Program-made: the position numbers and the translations under genes | The notes under the pieces: generated by a model | Databases searched by the model: none | The model's input: only the letters and a program-made list of their open reading frames with translations | Told to the model about the DNA's origin: nothing | In this document: piece after piece, positions 7,410 to 15,726 of the stretch | Layout: every line of letters begins with the position of its first letter | Numbering within the stretch: position 1 is the stretch's first letter | Assembly (NCBI RefSeq): GCF_009765215.1 | Contig: NZ_VLNV01000005.1 | Span: 186,001-250,000, forward strand | DNA: 64,000 bases | From: Lysobacter prati | GTDB taxonomy: Bacteria > Pseudomonadota > Gammaproteobacteria > Xanthomonadales > Xanthomonadaceae | Reading direction: 5' to 3'

Positions 7410-10280
7410 ATGCGCGCGCCCGTTGAGCCAGCCATCGATCTGTCACCCCGGACCGCCGACGAGGTCAGGACCACCACGTGCTACATGTGCGCGTGCCGTT
7501 GCGGCATCAAGGTGTGGCTGCGCGACGGACAGATCCGCTACATCCAGGGCAACCCGGAGCATCCGGTCAACCGCGGCGTGCTGTGCGCCAAGGGTTCGGC
7601 CGGGATCATGCAGCACTACTCGCCGGCACGGCTGGACAAGCCGCTGTTGCGCGTGGGCGAGCGCGGCAGCGGCGAGTTTCGCGAGATCGAGTGGGACGAG
7701 GCGCTGGAGATCGCCAGCTCGTGGCTGGCGCCGATCCGCGCGCGCAATCCCGATGAGCTGGCGTTCTTCACCGGTCGCGACCAGTCGCAGGCGCTGACCG
7801 GCTGGTGGGCGCAGCAGTTCGGCACGGTCAACTACGCCGCGCACGGTGGCTTCTGCTCGGTGAACATGGCCGCCGGCGGCCTGTACACGCTCGGTGGCAG
7901 CTTCTGGGAGTTCGGTGAACCGGACTGGGAGCACACGCGCTATCTGATGATGTGGGGCGTGGCCGAAGACCACGACTCCAACCCGATCAAGCTCGGATTG
8001 GGCCAGCTGAAGGGACGCGGCGCCAAGATCGTCGCGGTCAATCCGGTGCGCTCGGGCTACGGCGCGATTGCCGACGAATGGATCGGCATCCGCCCCGGCA
8101 CCGACGGCCTGTTCGCATTCGCCCTCGCCCACGAACTGCTCAAGGCCGATCGCATCGACCTGGACTACCTGGTGCGCTACACCAATGCGCACTGGCTGGT
8201 GGTGCGCAACCCCGGCGGCGCCGATGACGGCTTGTTCGCGCGCAACAGCGACGGCGATGCCCTGTGCTGGGATCGACAGGCGGCGGCCGAGGCGAATGCC
8301 AACGACATTGACGTGTCGCCGGCCGTGGTCGGCGAATTCGTCCTGGCCGACGGCCGTCGCGCCGTTCCGGTCTTTCACCTTGTCGCCGAGCGCTACCTCG
8401 ACCCGCAGTATTCGCCCGACGCGGTCAGCGAACGTTGCGGCATTCCCGCCGACACCATCCGCCGCATCGCCCGCGAGCTGGCCGAGGCGGCGTTCGATCA
8501 CGCCATCGAATTGCCGATCGCCTGGACCGATGCCTGGGGCCGCGAGCACGCAACCATGCGCGGCAGGCCGGTGGCGATGCACGCGATGCGCGGCATCAGC
8601 GCGCACAGCAACGGGTTTCATACCTGCCGCGCGCTGCACCTGCTGCAGTTGCTGCTGGGCGCGGTCGATACGCCGGGCTCGTTCCGCTACCAACCGCCGT
8701 TCCCCAAGCCCATTCCGCCGCCGAACCGGCCGGGCAAGCGCCGACAGGACAATGGCGTGCTCGATGCGGCGCCGCTGGGCTTCGTGCACTCACCCGAAGA
8801 CCTCGTCGTCGACGCTGACGGGCAGCCGCGCCGCATCGACCACGCGTTCTCCTGGGCGTATCCGCTGTCGGCGCACGGGATGATGCACACGGTGATCCGC
8901 AACGCCTGGGCCGGCGATCCCTACCGGATCGACACGCTGATGATGTTCATGGCCAACATGAGCTGGAACTCGGCGATGAACACCGCGCAGACCATGCAGT
9001 GGCTCACCGACAAGGACGAATCGGGCGAGTACCGCATCCCGCGCATCATCTACGCCGACGCCTACGCCTCGGAGATGGTTGCTTACGCCGACCTGGTGCT
9101 GCCCGACACGACCTACCTGGAGCGCTTCGACGCGATCAGCCTGCTCGACCGGCCGATCTCCGACGCCGACGGCGCCGCCGATGCGATCCGCCATCCCGTC
9201 CTCGACGCTGCAGAACAGAGTCCCGGGCGCGACGTGCGCGGATTCCAGTCGGTGCTGATCGAGCTGGGCGCGCGTATCGGCCTGCCCGGGCTGGTCAACG
9301 AGGACGGTTCGGCGAAGTACCGCGATTACGCCGACTACATCACCCGTCACGAACGCGCACCGGGCGTCGGTCTGCTCGCCGGCTGGCGCGGCGCCGATGG
9401 CGAGCTTGAAGCCAAGGGACCGCCCAATCCGAACCAGTTGCAGCGCTATATCGACAACGGTGGGTTCTGGCGCAGCGAAGTGCCCGAGGACGCGCGCTAC
9501 TTCAAGATGGCCAATCGCGGCTATCTGGACTGGGCGCAGCGCATGGGCTTCCTCGGCCATGCCGAACCGATCGTGCTGCAGCTGTATTCGGAGACGTTGC
9601 AGAAGTTCCGGCTGGCGGCGCAGGGGCATGGGGCTTCGCAGCCGCCTGACGAGCATCGCGAGCGCGTGGCCACGTATTTCGATCCGTTGCCGATCTGGTT
9701 CGAGCCTTTTGAAGGGGCGCAGACCTCACCGGACGCAAAGGGCCCGCACGAATTTCCGTTGAGCGCCGTTACCCAGCGCCCGATGTTCATGTACCACGCC
9801 TGGGGCTCGCAGAATGCCTGGCTGCGCCAGATCGCCGCGCGCAACTGGATGTACATGCATCCCGATACCGGCGCGCGACATGGCATCGTTGACGAGGACT
9901 GGATCGACGTGACCTCGCACAACGGCACGATCACCGTGCAGGCCAAGTTCGCGGCCAACGTCCAGCCCGACACCGTCTGGACCTGGAACGCGATCGGCAA
10001 GCGTCGCGGTGCATGGCGCCTGGGCAAGGACGCGCCGGAAGGCCGCCAGGGCTTCCTGCTCAACCACCTGATTTCCGACATCACGCCGCGCGGCGACTAC
10101 GCCAATGCCGACCCGGTGACCGGGCAGGCGGCCTGGTTCGACCTGCGCGTGCGCATTACCAAGGCGGCCGACACCGGCGTGAGCGAAAGCGAACCACAGT
10201 TCGCCCCGCTCGAACTCGGCCAGGCCGACGACAAACCGCTGCGCTACGGCGCCCAGTTCCGCAGGGACGGATCGAAATGA
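7410..10280 (+). CDS. soeA: Molybdopterin oxidoreductase catalytic subunit, SoeA-like
   Basis: 956 residues. DMSO-reductase-family catalytic subunit carrying bis-MGD and one 4Fe-4S cluster. The N-terminal cluster motif has Cys at 24, 27, 31 and 59 (TTCYMCACRCG and GVLCAKGSAG). The segment GGFCSVNMAAGGLYTLGG holds the likely Mo-ligating cysteine, and the C-terminal MopB dinucleotide-binding domain runs from about residue 770 (RPMFMYHAWGSQNAWLRQIAARNWMYMHP). No Tat signal is present, which fits the cytoplasmic-facing SoeABC sulfite dehydrogenases; phenylacetyl-CoA:acceptor oxidoreductase (PadBCD) is a close relative and cannot be excluded. First gene of a four-gene operon ending in a DmsC-like anchor. 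Confidence 0.75.
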   Translation: MRAPVEPAIDLSPRTADEVRTTTCYMCACRCGIKVWLRDGQIRYIQGNPEHPVNRGVLCAKGSAGIMQHYSPARLDKPLLRVGERGSGEFREIEWDEALEIASSWLAPIRARNPDELAFFTGRDQSQALTGWWAQQFGTVNYAAHGGFCSVNMAAGGLYTLGGSFWEFGEPDWEHTRYLMMWGVAEDHDSNPIKLGLGQLKGRGAKIVAVNPVRSGYGAIADEWIGIRPGTDGLFAFALAHELLKADRIDLDYLVRYTNAHWLVVRNPGGADDGLFARNSDGDALCWDRQAAAEANANDIDVSPAVVGEFVLADGRRAVPVFHLVAERYLDPQYSPDAVSERCGIPADTIRRIARELAEAAFDHAIELPIAWTDAWGREHATMRGRPVAMHAMRGISAHSNGFHTCRALHLLQLLLGAVDTPGSFRYQPPFPKPIPPPNRPGKRRQDNGVLDAAPLGFVHSPEDLVVDADGQPRRIDHAFSWAYPLSAHGMMHTVIRNAWAGDPYRIDTLMMFMANMSWNSAMNTAQTMQWLTDKDESGEYRIPRIIYADAYASEMVAYADLVLPDTTYLERFDAISLLDRPISDADGAADAIRHPVLDAAEQSPGRDVRGFQSVLIELGARIGLPGLVNEDGSAKYRDYADYITRHERAPGVGLLAGWRGADGELEAKGPPNPNQLQRYIDNGGFWRSEVPEDARYFKMANRGYLDWAQRMGFLGHAEPIVLQLYSETLQKFRLAAQGHGASQPPDEHRERVATYFDPLPIWFEPFEGAQTSPDAKGPHEFPLSAVTQRPMFMYHAWGSQNAWLRQIAARNWMYMHPDTGARHGIVDEDWIDVTSHNGTITVQAKFAANVQPDTVWTWNAIGKRRGAWRLGKDAPEGRQGFLLNHLISDITPRGDYANADPVTGQAAWFDLRVRITKAADTGVSESEPQFAPLELGQADDKPLRYGAQFRRDGSK

Positions 10281-10293
10281 AGCAGGCGTCTCG

Positions 10294-10512
10294 ATGAAAG
10301 CATTGCGTGTGATCGCCGGTTGGGCCTGCATCCTGCTCAGCTTTGCGCTGGTGGTGCTGCTAGGCTTCGGCGCGTTCGAGCTGCCGTTCGTCGCCCCGAC
10401 CGGATCCACCTCGATGATTCCCACGCTGATGGGCCTGTTGCCGAGCACCACGTTCTCGATCGCGCTGTTCGCCGTCGGCGTGTGGCTGCTGCTCAAGGAC
10501 CCTCGTCGATGA
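10294..10512 (+). CDS. Small two-helix membrane protein within the oxidoreductase operon
   Basis: 72 residues with two hydrophobic helices, about residues 5-28 (RVIAGWACILLSFALVVLLGFGAF) and 42-66 (LPSTTFSIALFAVGVWLLL), and a short basic C-terminus. It starts 13 bp after the catalytic-subunit gene, and its stop overlaps the ATG of the iron-sulfur subunit (ATGA), so translational coupling is likely. No known family is recognised. A role as an accessory membrane subunit or assembly factor of the complex is inferred from position only. Confidence 0.7.
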   Translation: MKALRVIAGWACILLSFALVVLLGFGAFELPFVAPTGSTSMIPTLMGLLPSTTFSIALFAVGVWLLLKDPRR

Positions 10513-11285
10513 CCGGTCTGCCGCCGCCGTCGCAGAAGAAGATGGGCCTGGTGATCGACCTCGACACCTGCGTCGGCTGCCATGCCTGCGCGGTGAGCTG
10601 CAAGGAATGGAATGCCGGCGGCTTTGCCGCGCCGCTGACCGACGAACAGCCTTACGGCAAGGACCCGACCGGGGTCTGGTTCAATCGCGTGCACAGCTAC
10701 GAAGTGGCGGCCACCGAACCGGGTTCGTGCGGCAGCGCCGCACCGCTGCCGGCGATGACCCTGCACTTCCCGCGTTCGTGCCTGCATTGCGAGCAGCCGG
10801 CCTGCGTGACGGTTTGCCCCACCGGCGCCAGCTTCAAGCGCGCCGAGGACGGCATCGTCCTGGTCGACGAGGACAAGTGCATCGGCTGCAAACTGTGCTC
10901 GTGGGCGTGCCCGTACGGCGCGCGCGAGTACAGCCCGGTCGAAGGCGTGATGAAGAAATGCACGCTGTGCATCGATCGCATCTACAACGAGAACCTGGAC
11001 GAAGCAGAACGCCAGCCCGCATGCGTGCAGGCCTGCCCGACCCGTGCCCGCCATTTCGGCGACCTCGGCGATCCGGAGTCGAAAGTGTCCAAGCTGGTGG
11101 CCGAACGCGGCGGTCTGGATCTGCTACCGCAACTGGGCTACCAGCCGGTCAACAAGTACCTGCCGCCACGTCCGCGTCGTGCCGGCGAACCACAGCCAGC
11201 GGCGGCACAGGCTCCGGCCGAGTCGCTCGACACGGCGGCGTTGTCGCCGCTGCTGCGCTGGGTCGATCGGGTGCTGTCGCGATGA
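10509..11285 (+). CDS. soeB: 4Fe-4S ferredoxin subunit of oxidoreductase, SoeB-like
   Basis: 258 residues from the ATG at 10509, which overlaps the previous stop; a longer open frame upstream is ignored because this start matches the family N-terminus (MGLVIDLDTCVGCHACAVSC). Four cysteine clusters for four 4Fe-4S centres are visible: CVGCHACAVSC, CLHCEQPACVTVCPTGA, CIGCKLCSWACPYGA with CTLC, and CVQACPTRA. This is the DmsB/NrfC/SoeB architecture, passing electrons between the molybdenum subunit and the membrane anchor. The C-terminal ~45 residues are Pro/Ala-rich and variable. Confidence 0.85.
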   Translation: MTGLPPPSQKKMGLVIDLDTCVGCHACAVSCKEWNAGGFAAPLTDEQPYGKDPTGVWFNRVHSYEVAATEPGSCGSAAPLPAMTLHFPRSCLHCEQPACVTVCPTGASFKRAEDGIVLVDEDKCIGCKLCSWACPYGAREYSPVEGVMKKCTLCIDRIYNENLDEAERQPACVQACPTRARHFGDLGDPESKVSKLVAERGGLDLLPQLGYQPVNKYLPPRPRRAGEPQPAAAQAPAESLDTAALSPLLRWVDRVLSR

Positions 11286-11312
11286 ATGCCGACCGCCTGA
11301 AGTGACCTGAGA

Positions 11313-12308
11313 ATGCATCCTGCCCTGTCCGTAATCTTCTTCACCTCGCTGTCCGGCGCCGGCTATGGCGTGCTCGCCCTGATCGGAGTGATGCTAGCCA
11401 GCCCGGGCGCCCGGCTGCTGGTGCGCAACAACGAACCGGTTGCGTCGATGCTGCTGCCGCTCGTGTCCGCACTGCTGCTGGCACTGGTCCTGGTCACGAT
11501 CGGCCTGCTCAGCTCCACCTTCCATCTGGGCAAACCGATGCGCGCCTGGCGCGCGTTCTCGCAATGGCGCACCTCGTGGTTGTCGCGCGAAGGCGTGCTG
11601 GCGCTGGCCACCTATGTGCCGGCCGTGGCGCTGGTCATCCTGGCGCTGGCGGCGTGGGGCGGCAGCGATGTCGAGGCCAGCACGTTCGCGATGTCGGCGG
11701 CAACGCTGGGAATCGTGACGGCCGCGCTGGCGCTGGTCACGGTGGTCTGCACGGCGATGATCTATGCCTCGCTCAAACCGATTCCCGCCTGGCAGCACGC
11801 ACTCGTCGTTCCGGCGTACCTGGGATTTGCAGTGCAGAGCGGGCTGGCCATAGTCGGATCGTTGATTGCACTGCTGCACGGCCCGGGACTGGTGTCGGGG
11901 CTCGCACCGCTGGCGATGGTGCTGGCTGCCGTCAGCGTCGTCCTGGTGGCGATCAAGATCCGCTACTGGCGGGACATCGACGTCCAGTCGCTGCCCGCGA
12001 CGCGTGGCGATGCCGTCGGACTGCCCGGGCGCGAAGTCAGCGTGTTCGAGCGACCGCACAGCGAGCAGAACTACCTGACGCGCGAGATGGGCTTCGTCGT
12101 GGCACGCAAGCATGCGCACAAGCTGCGCACCATCGCGCTGATCCTGTTCGGACTGGTGCCGGTCATCGCGGCACTGCTGGTGTGGGCGGTTCCCGCTTGC
12201 GCGCCGGTGGTACTGCCGCTGGCGGCGTTGTCGGCCTTGCTGGGCGCCTTCGTCGAGCGCTGGCTGTTCTTCGCCCAGGCGCGGCATATGGTCACGCTGT
12301 ACTACTGA
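11313..12308 (+). CDS. soeC: DmsC/SoeC-type membrane anchor subunit
   Basis: 331 residues, strongly hydrophobic with about eight transmembrane helices. The N-terminus MHPALSVIFFTSLSGAGYGVLAL and the segment TFHLGKPMRAWRAFSQWRTSWLSREG are characteristic of DmsC-family anchors (including SoeC), which exchange electrons with quinone. It follows the iron-sulfur subunit by 27 bp and completes the operon. The His in FHLG and the conserved Arg/Trp loop are the expected quinone-site region. Confidence 0.8.
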   Translation: MHPALSVIFFTSLSGAGYGVLALIGVMLASPGARLLVRNNEPVASMLLPLVSALLLALVLVTIGLLSSTFHLGKPMRAWRAFSQWRTSWLSREGVLALATYVPAVALVILALAAWGGSDVEASTFAMSAATLGIVTAALALVTVVCTAMIYASLKPIPAWQHALVVPAYLGFAVQSGLAIVGSLIALLHGPGLVSGLAPLAMVLAAVSVVLVAIKIRYWRDIDVQSLPATRGDAVGLPGREVSVFERPHSEQNYLTREMGFVVARKHAHKLRTIALILFGLVPVIAALLVWAVPACAPVVLPLAALSALLGAFVERWLFFAQARHMVTLYY

Positions 12309-12413
12309 ATCGGTCGGATTTCTGAACTGATTGCGCACAATCGAGCCGGCCGGGTGGACCTGTAATCGGTTTCACTGCATCATTCGGACCCTCCACCACT
12401 GCCGCGACCGACC

Positions 12414-13076
12414 ATGCTTGGTGTGCTCGGACTCGCCCTGCTGGGCGGCTCCATCCTCACCCTGCCCTCGCCAGCCTTGAATGGCGACCCGACGCTGATC
12501 GCCATTGCGAGCGATCCGGCGCAGATGCGGCTGTACTGTTTTTCCACGCGCTGTGGCGACGAGGAGTGGCAGGTGGCGACGTCGTCATCGACGCCGACCG
12601 TCCCCGCGACGGCCGCACGCGCGAAGTCGGTCCGCCTTCCCGGCAGCCAGCGCTATGCGCAGCTCAGCGCGCCGGCAACACCGCGCGAAAGTCGCAGCAA
12701 CTACTCCAACGATTTCCGCATCGGCACGCGTTACGGCGTGCAGGCAATGCGCGACGGTCCGACGCAGCTGGGCCTGACCCTCGGTGCCGGCTACCGGCTG
12801 GCGCCGCTGTACGACGACGGCATCAACCAGGCAGGGCCGGTGCTGCGTGGCGAGCTGAACTTCGGGCAGAAGATCGGCGAACGTGCGGTGTGGACGCAGC
12901 GGGTGCAGTTCGAGAGTGGACGCGGCGAGGCCTTCGTCAAGCAGTCGATGAGCCTGGATGTGGCGCTGTGGCCGAACTGGTCACTGGAAAGCGACTTCGC
13001 GATCCGCCACGACACGCAGAACGGCGGCGGCAGCGAGACGGCCGAGAGCAAGCTGGAGTTGCGGCGCCGGTTCTGA
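12414..13076 (+). CDS. Exported beta-barrel-like protein, DUF481/YdiY-like
   Basis: 220 residues. N-terminal hydrophobic stretch, a variable linker, then from about residue 95 alternating-hydrophobicity strands (YSNDFRIGTRYGVQAMRDG, LGLTLGAGYRLAPLYDD, LRGELNFGQKIGERAVW, SWSLESDFAIRHD-like strands) ending in an aromatic C-terminus (RRRF), the outer-membrane barrel signature. The pattern resembles DUF481 (YdiY) proteins. It is 105 bp after the oxidoreductase operon, with no clear link to it. Confidence 0.6.
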   Translation: MLGVLGLALLGGSILTLPSPALNGDPTLIAIASDPAQMRLYCFSTRCGDEEWQVATSSSTPTVPATAARAKSVRLPGSQRYAQLSAPATPRESRSNYSNDFRIGTRYGVQAMRDGPTQLGLTLGAGYRLAPLYDDGINQAGPVLRGELNFGQKIGERAVWTQRVQFESGRGEAFVKQSMSLDVALWPNWSLESDFAIRHDTQNGGGSETAESKLELRRRF

Positions 13077-13081
13077 AAAAC

Positions 13082-13145
13082 CGTTCGTCCCCGTATCAAG
13101 TGCGGGGCAGGCTCTGAGCGTAGCGCAGCGAAGTCGAAGGACTCA
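13082..13145. repeat. Intergenic repeat between convergent genes
   Basis: The spacer holds a short hairpin (CCCCG 13089-13093 pairing with CGGGG 13103-13107) followed by a CTGAGCGTAGCGCAGCGAAG-type segment (13114-13133). This composite is recognisable as a common dispersed bacterial intergenic repeat. It sits between the convergent 12414 gene and hemC and could act as a bidirectional transcript end. Confidence 0.55.
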
Positions 13146-14057
13146 GCTCGCCGCGATGAACTCGCCGGCACCCTGCGCCAGCAACATCTGCGCGACTTCC
13201 AGCCCGAGGCATTCCGGCGCATCGCCGCGACCCTGCGCCTGTGCGCGCACGACACGGCCGTCGGCGGCCGAGCCGACCAGGCCCGCCAGGTAAAGGTGCT
13301 TGCCATCGAGCTGCGCATAGGCCGCCACCGGTACGTGGCAGCTACCGTGCAGGGTCCGGTTCATCGCACGCTCGGCTTCGGCGCACACGCGCGTACCGCT
13401 GTCGTCGAGCAGTGCGCACAACTCGCGGGTGGCGACGTCGTCGTCGCGGCATTCAATCGCCACAGCGCCCTGCGCCGGCGCCGGCAACCACTGCGGCGCC
13501 TGCAGGCGCGAACGGATGCGGTCGTCGAAACCCAGACGCTCCAGGCCGGCGCAGGCCAGCACGATCGCGTCGTACTCGCCGCCGTCGAGCTTGCCAAGGC
13601 GTGTGTTGACGTTGCCGCGCAGGTCGAGCAACTGCAGGTCGGGTCGCAGCGCGCGCAGTTGCGCCTGGCGCCGCAGCGACGACGTGCCCACGCGCGCGCC
13701 CTGCGGCAGCGCGGCGATGTCGGCGAAGTGATTGCTGACGAAGGCGTCGGCATAGTCGGCGCGCGCCAGGATCGCCGGCAGGGCGAAGCCGGGCTCGAGC
13801 TCCATCGGCACGTCCTTGAGCGAGTGCACGGCGCAATCTGCCTCACCACGCAGCATTGCCAGCTCCAGCTCCTTCAGGAACAGGCCCTTGCCGCCGATCG
13901 CCGCCAGCGAACGGTCCAGCACCTCGTCGCCGCGCGTGCTCATCGGCACCAGGGTGACAGTCAGGCCGGGATGGGTGGCGCGAAGGCGATCGGCTACGTG
14001 CTCGCTCTGCCACAGGGCGAGCGGGCTCTTGCGGGTGGCGATGCGGAGCGTGGTCAT
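13143..14057 (-). CDS. hemC: Porphobilinogen deaminase (hydroxymethylbilane synthase)
   Basis: 304 residues, normal for HemC (E. coli about 313). It polymerises four porphobilinogen units to hydroxymethylbilane in tetrapyrrole synthesis. The N-terminus [18 protein letters not shown], the catalytic Asp in HSLKDVP (about residue 82) and the dipyrromethane-cofactor Cys in [13 protein letters not shown] (about residue 240) are all present. In pseudomonads hemC commonly follows algR; here an AlgR-type gene lies upstream on the same strand but about 4.7 kb away. Confidence 0.95.
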   Translation of the reverse strand: MTTLRIATRKSPLALWQSEHVADRLRATHPGLTVTLVPMSTRGDEVLDRSLAAIGGKGLFLKELELAMLRGEADCAVHSLKDVPMELEPGFALPAILARADYADAFVSNHFADIAALPQGARVGTSSLRRQAQLRALRPDLQLLDLRGNVNTRLGKLDGGEYDAIVLACAGLERLGFDDRIRSRLQAPQWLPAPAQGAVAIECRDDDVATRELCALLDDSGTRVCAEAERAMNRTLHGSCHVPVAAYAQLDGKHLYLAGLVGSAADGRVVRAQAQGRGDAPECLGLEVAQMLLAQGAGEFIAAS

Positions 14058-14155
14058 GGCGACATTATCGCCGGGAATGGGTGGGGGTGGCGTTTGCCGC
14101 CTAAGTTGCGCCGCCGCGCAAGGCGGCTTGGGCCCGGATCAAACGCCAGGCCGCA

Positions 14156-14536
14156 TCACCTGACCTTGGTCGCGTCGAAGTGGGGATTCTCGATGATGCC
14201 AAACCGGTTGCCGAACGGGTCTGTTACCGCCGCGACCTTGATGCCGCCACCGACGTCGTTGACCGGGTCGAGCGAGGTGGCGCCGAGCTCGATCAGCCTG
14301 GCATGCGCTTGCGACGCGTCCTCCACGCCCCAAAGGGCCTGCGGGCCTGCAATGCCGGGCTCGCCATCAGGGATCAAACCAAGCTCAAAACCGCCAACGT
14401 TGAACCCGACGTAGTACGGCTCGTCGAAGTAGGGTTGCTGGCCAAGAACCTGGGCGTACCAGAGCTTCGCAGCCGCCAGATCGGTTGTCGGGTAGATCGC
14501 AGTTCTCAGGCCAAGAATCACTTGATTTCTCTCCAT
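14156..14536 (-). CDS. Glyoxalase/VOC-superfamily protein
   Basis: 126 residues from the ATG at 14536 (MERNQVILGLRTAIYPTTDL). Single VOC-fold protein: LAAAKLWYAQVLGQQPYFDEPYYVGFNVGGFELGLIPD is the first beta-alpha-beta-beta-beta unit, and AHARLIELGATSLDPVNDVGGGIKVAAVTDPFGNRFGIIENPHF the second, ending with the typical DPFGNRFGIIENP. Substrate unknown; relatives include glyoxalase I, bleomycin-resistance and dioxygenase proteins. It is divergent from the AraC-type regulator that starts about 180 bp away, a common regulator-target arrangement. Confidence 0.8.
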   Translation of the reverse strand: MERNQVILGLRTAIYPTTDLAAAKLWYAQVLGQQPYFDEPYYVGFNVGGFELGLIPDGEPGIAGPQALWGVEDASQAHARLIELGATSLDPVNDVGGGIKVAAVTDPFGNRFGIIENPHFDATKVR

Positions 14537-14715
14537 TGAATGACGGGATGCCAATGGGCGGCCCAAGGCAGGAGTCTAGCCCAGGCTCCCGGCGGCCCGG
14601 CTTGCGCGAACTTTCAAACCCACCGGCAGGTGTCGCGCCAACATGGGACTTGTCTTATGTACATCCTCCATGCGCCGGGGCAGTTTACGAACTGTGTCGA
14701 AAACCGGTCGGAACC

Positions 14716-15654
14716 ATGCAACGCAAGAACTGGGCGGATCGTGAGCAACTGCTGCAACTGGGCGGCGCCACGCGCGAGCGGGCGAGGTTCTTTGGCGCGT
14801 CGCGCATGGGCAGCATCGAGCTTCACTACCCGGAAATGTCCATCTGGCTGCAGATGCGCGGCGCTTCGTGGCTGGAATCGAAAGAAGGCAGGTTCCGCCT
14901 TCTAGCTGGCGATTGGATGATCCTGGCGAAGGACTCGATGCCTGTGCTGCAAGCGGGTCAACAGGGCATCTGCATCGGACTGACGGTGAGCGAAGAGGCC
15001 GTAAAGGCCCTGGCGCACTTCTCTGATTCTGGCTTGCATGTCGGCCGCGGGCGGATGTCCAGGGAAGACGCAGGGTCGTTCGCGCGCTTGTGGCTCCGGG
15101 CCGCCCGACGTGCGGCCGAATGTGACGGCCCCATTCGGGTCGACCCGACGTTGCGCTCTATTTTCGTACGCCTGGAGTCGCTTCAACGCGAGCAGCGCGC
15201 GGCACTGCTGCTGTGCCCGGGCAGCGCACTCGCGCGCAAGCGCCAGGTGTTCGAGCGCATGCAACGTGCGCACCTGTACCTGGAAGGCAACTGCCATCGC
15301 ATCGTGCGCATCACCGAACTGGCCGAGCGCACGCAGTTCTCTTCCTGGTACTTCTCGAAAGTCTTCGTCAAGCTGTATCGCAGGACGCCGCAGGAGGCCG
15401 CGTCGTCATTCCGCCTTGAGCACGCAGCCTCACTGCTGACCTCCACGCCGATGACCATCAGCGAAGTCGGCATAGCCAGCGGCTTCGACAACAACTGCAG
15501 CTTCGCCCGGAGCTTCCGTGCCCGCTTCGGCATGACCGCAAGCGAATATCGCCACAGTCCACCGCCGTTTGAACACACTACGCAAACTTGCGGAACATCA
15601 CGCGCACGCCACGTAGCCGCTGACCGCACGCAACACCAGCACAACGCAGAATGA
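14716..15654 (+). CDS. AraC-family transcriptional regulator
   Basis: 312 residues from the ATG at 14716 (MQRKNWADREQLLQLGG); the frame is open further upstream but crosses the divergent glyoxalase start. N-terminal ~190 residues are a ligand/cupin-like domain (SIELHYPEMSIWLQMRG, GDWMILAKDSMPVL). The C-terminal double helix-turn-helix is clear: RITELAERTQFSSWYFSKVFVKLYRRTPQEA and TISEVGIASGFDNNCSFARSFRARFGMTASEYRH. Lying just upstream of a TonB-dependent receptor on the same strand and opposite the glyoxalase, it may control either. Confidence 0.85.
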   Translation: MQRKNWADREQLLQLGGATRERARFFGASRMGSIELHYPEMSIWLQMRGASWLESKEGRFRLLAGDWMILAKDSMPVLQAGQQGICIGLTVSEEAVKALAHFSDSGLHVGRGRMSREDAGSFARLWLRAARRAAECDGPIRVDPTLRSIFVRLESLQREQRAALLLCPGSALARKRQVFERMQRAHLYLEGNCHRIVRITELAERTQFSSWYFSKVFVKLYRRTPQEAASSFRLEHAASLLTSTPMTISEVGIASGFDNNCSFARSFRARFGMTASEYRHSPPPFEHTTQTCGTSRARHVAADRTQHQHNAE

Positions 15655-15658
15655 TGGT

Positions 15659-15716
15659 TTGACTCGCTCCGCCATAAGGTTTACCGGCGTTTAACGCCTC
15701 AGTAACACTTATCTGG
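15659..15716 (+). promoter_or_regulatory. Putative control region of the TonB-dependent receptor gene
   Basis: The short spacer before the receptor gene has a TTGACT box (15659-15664) that could be a -35 element, though no good -10 follows at 16-18 bp. A perfect palindrome, GGCGTT-T-AACGCC, lies at 15686-15698. The ribosome-binding site is GGAGAGAG just before the ATG at 15727. The palindrome could be an operator or a short RNA hairpin. Confidence 0.35.
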
Positions 15717-15726
15717 AGAGAGATAA

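Noticed and set aside
7410-10280. Periplasmic nitrate reductase or formate dehydrogenase
   Set aside because: No Tat signal, neighbours are DmsB- and DmsC-type subunits, and the N-terminal motifs fit the SoeA/PadB branch better.
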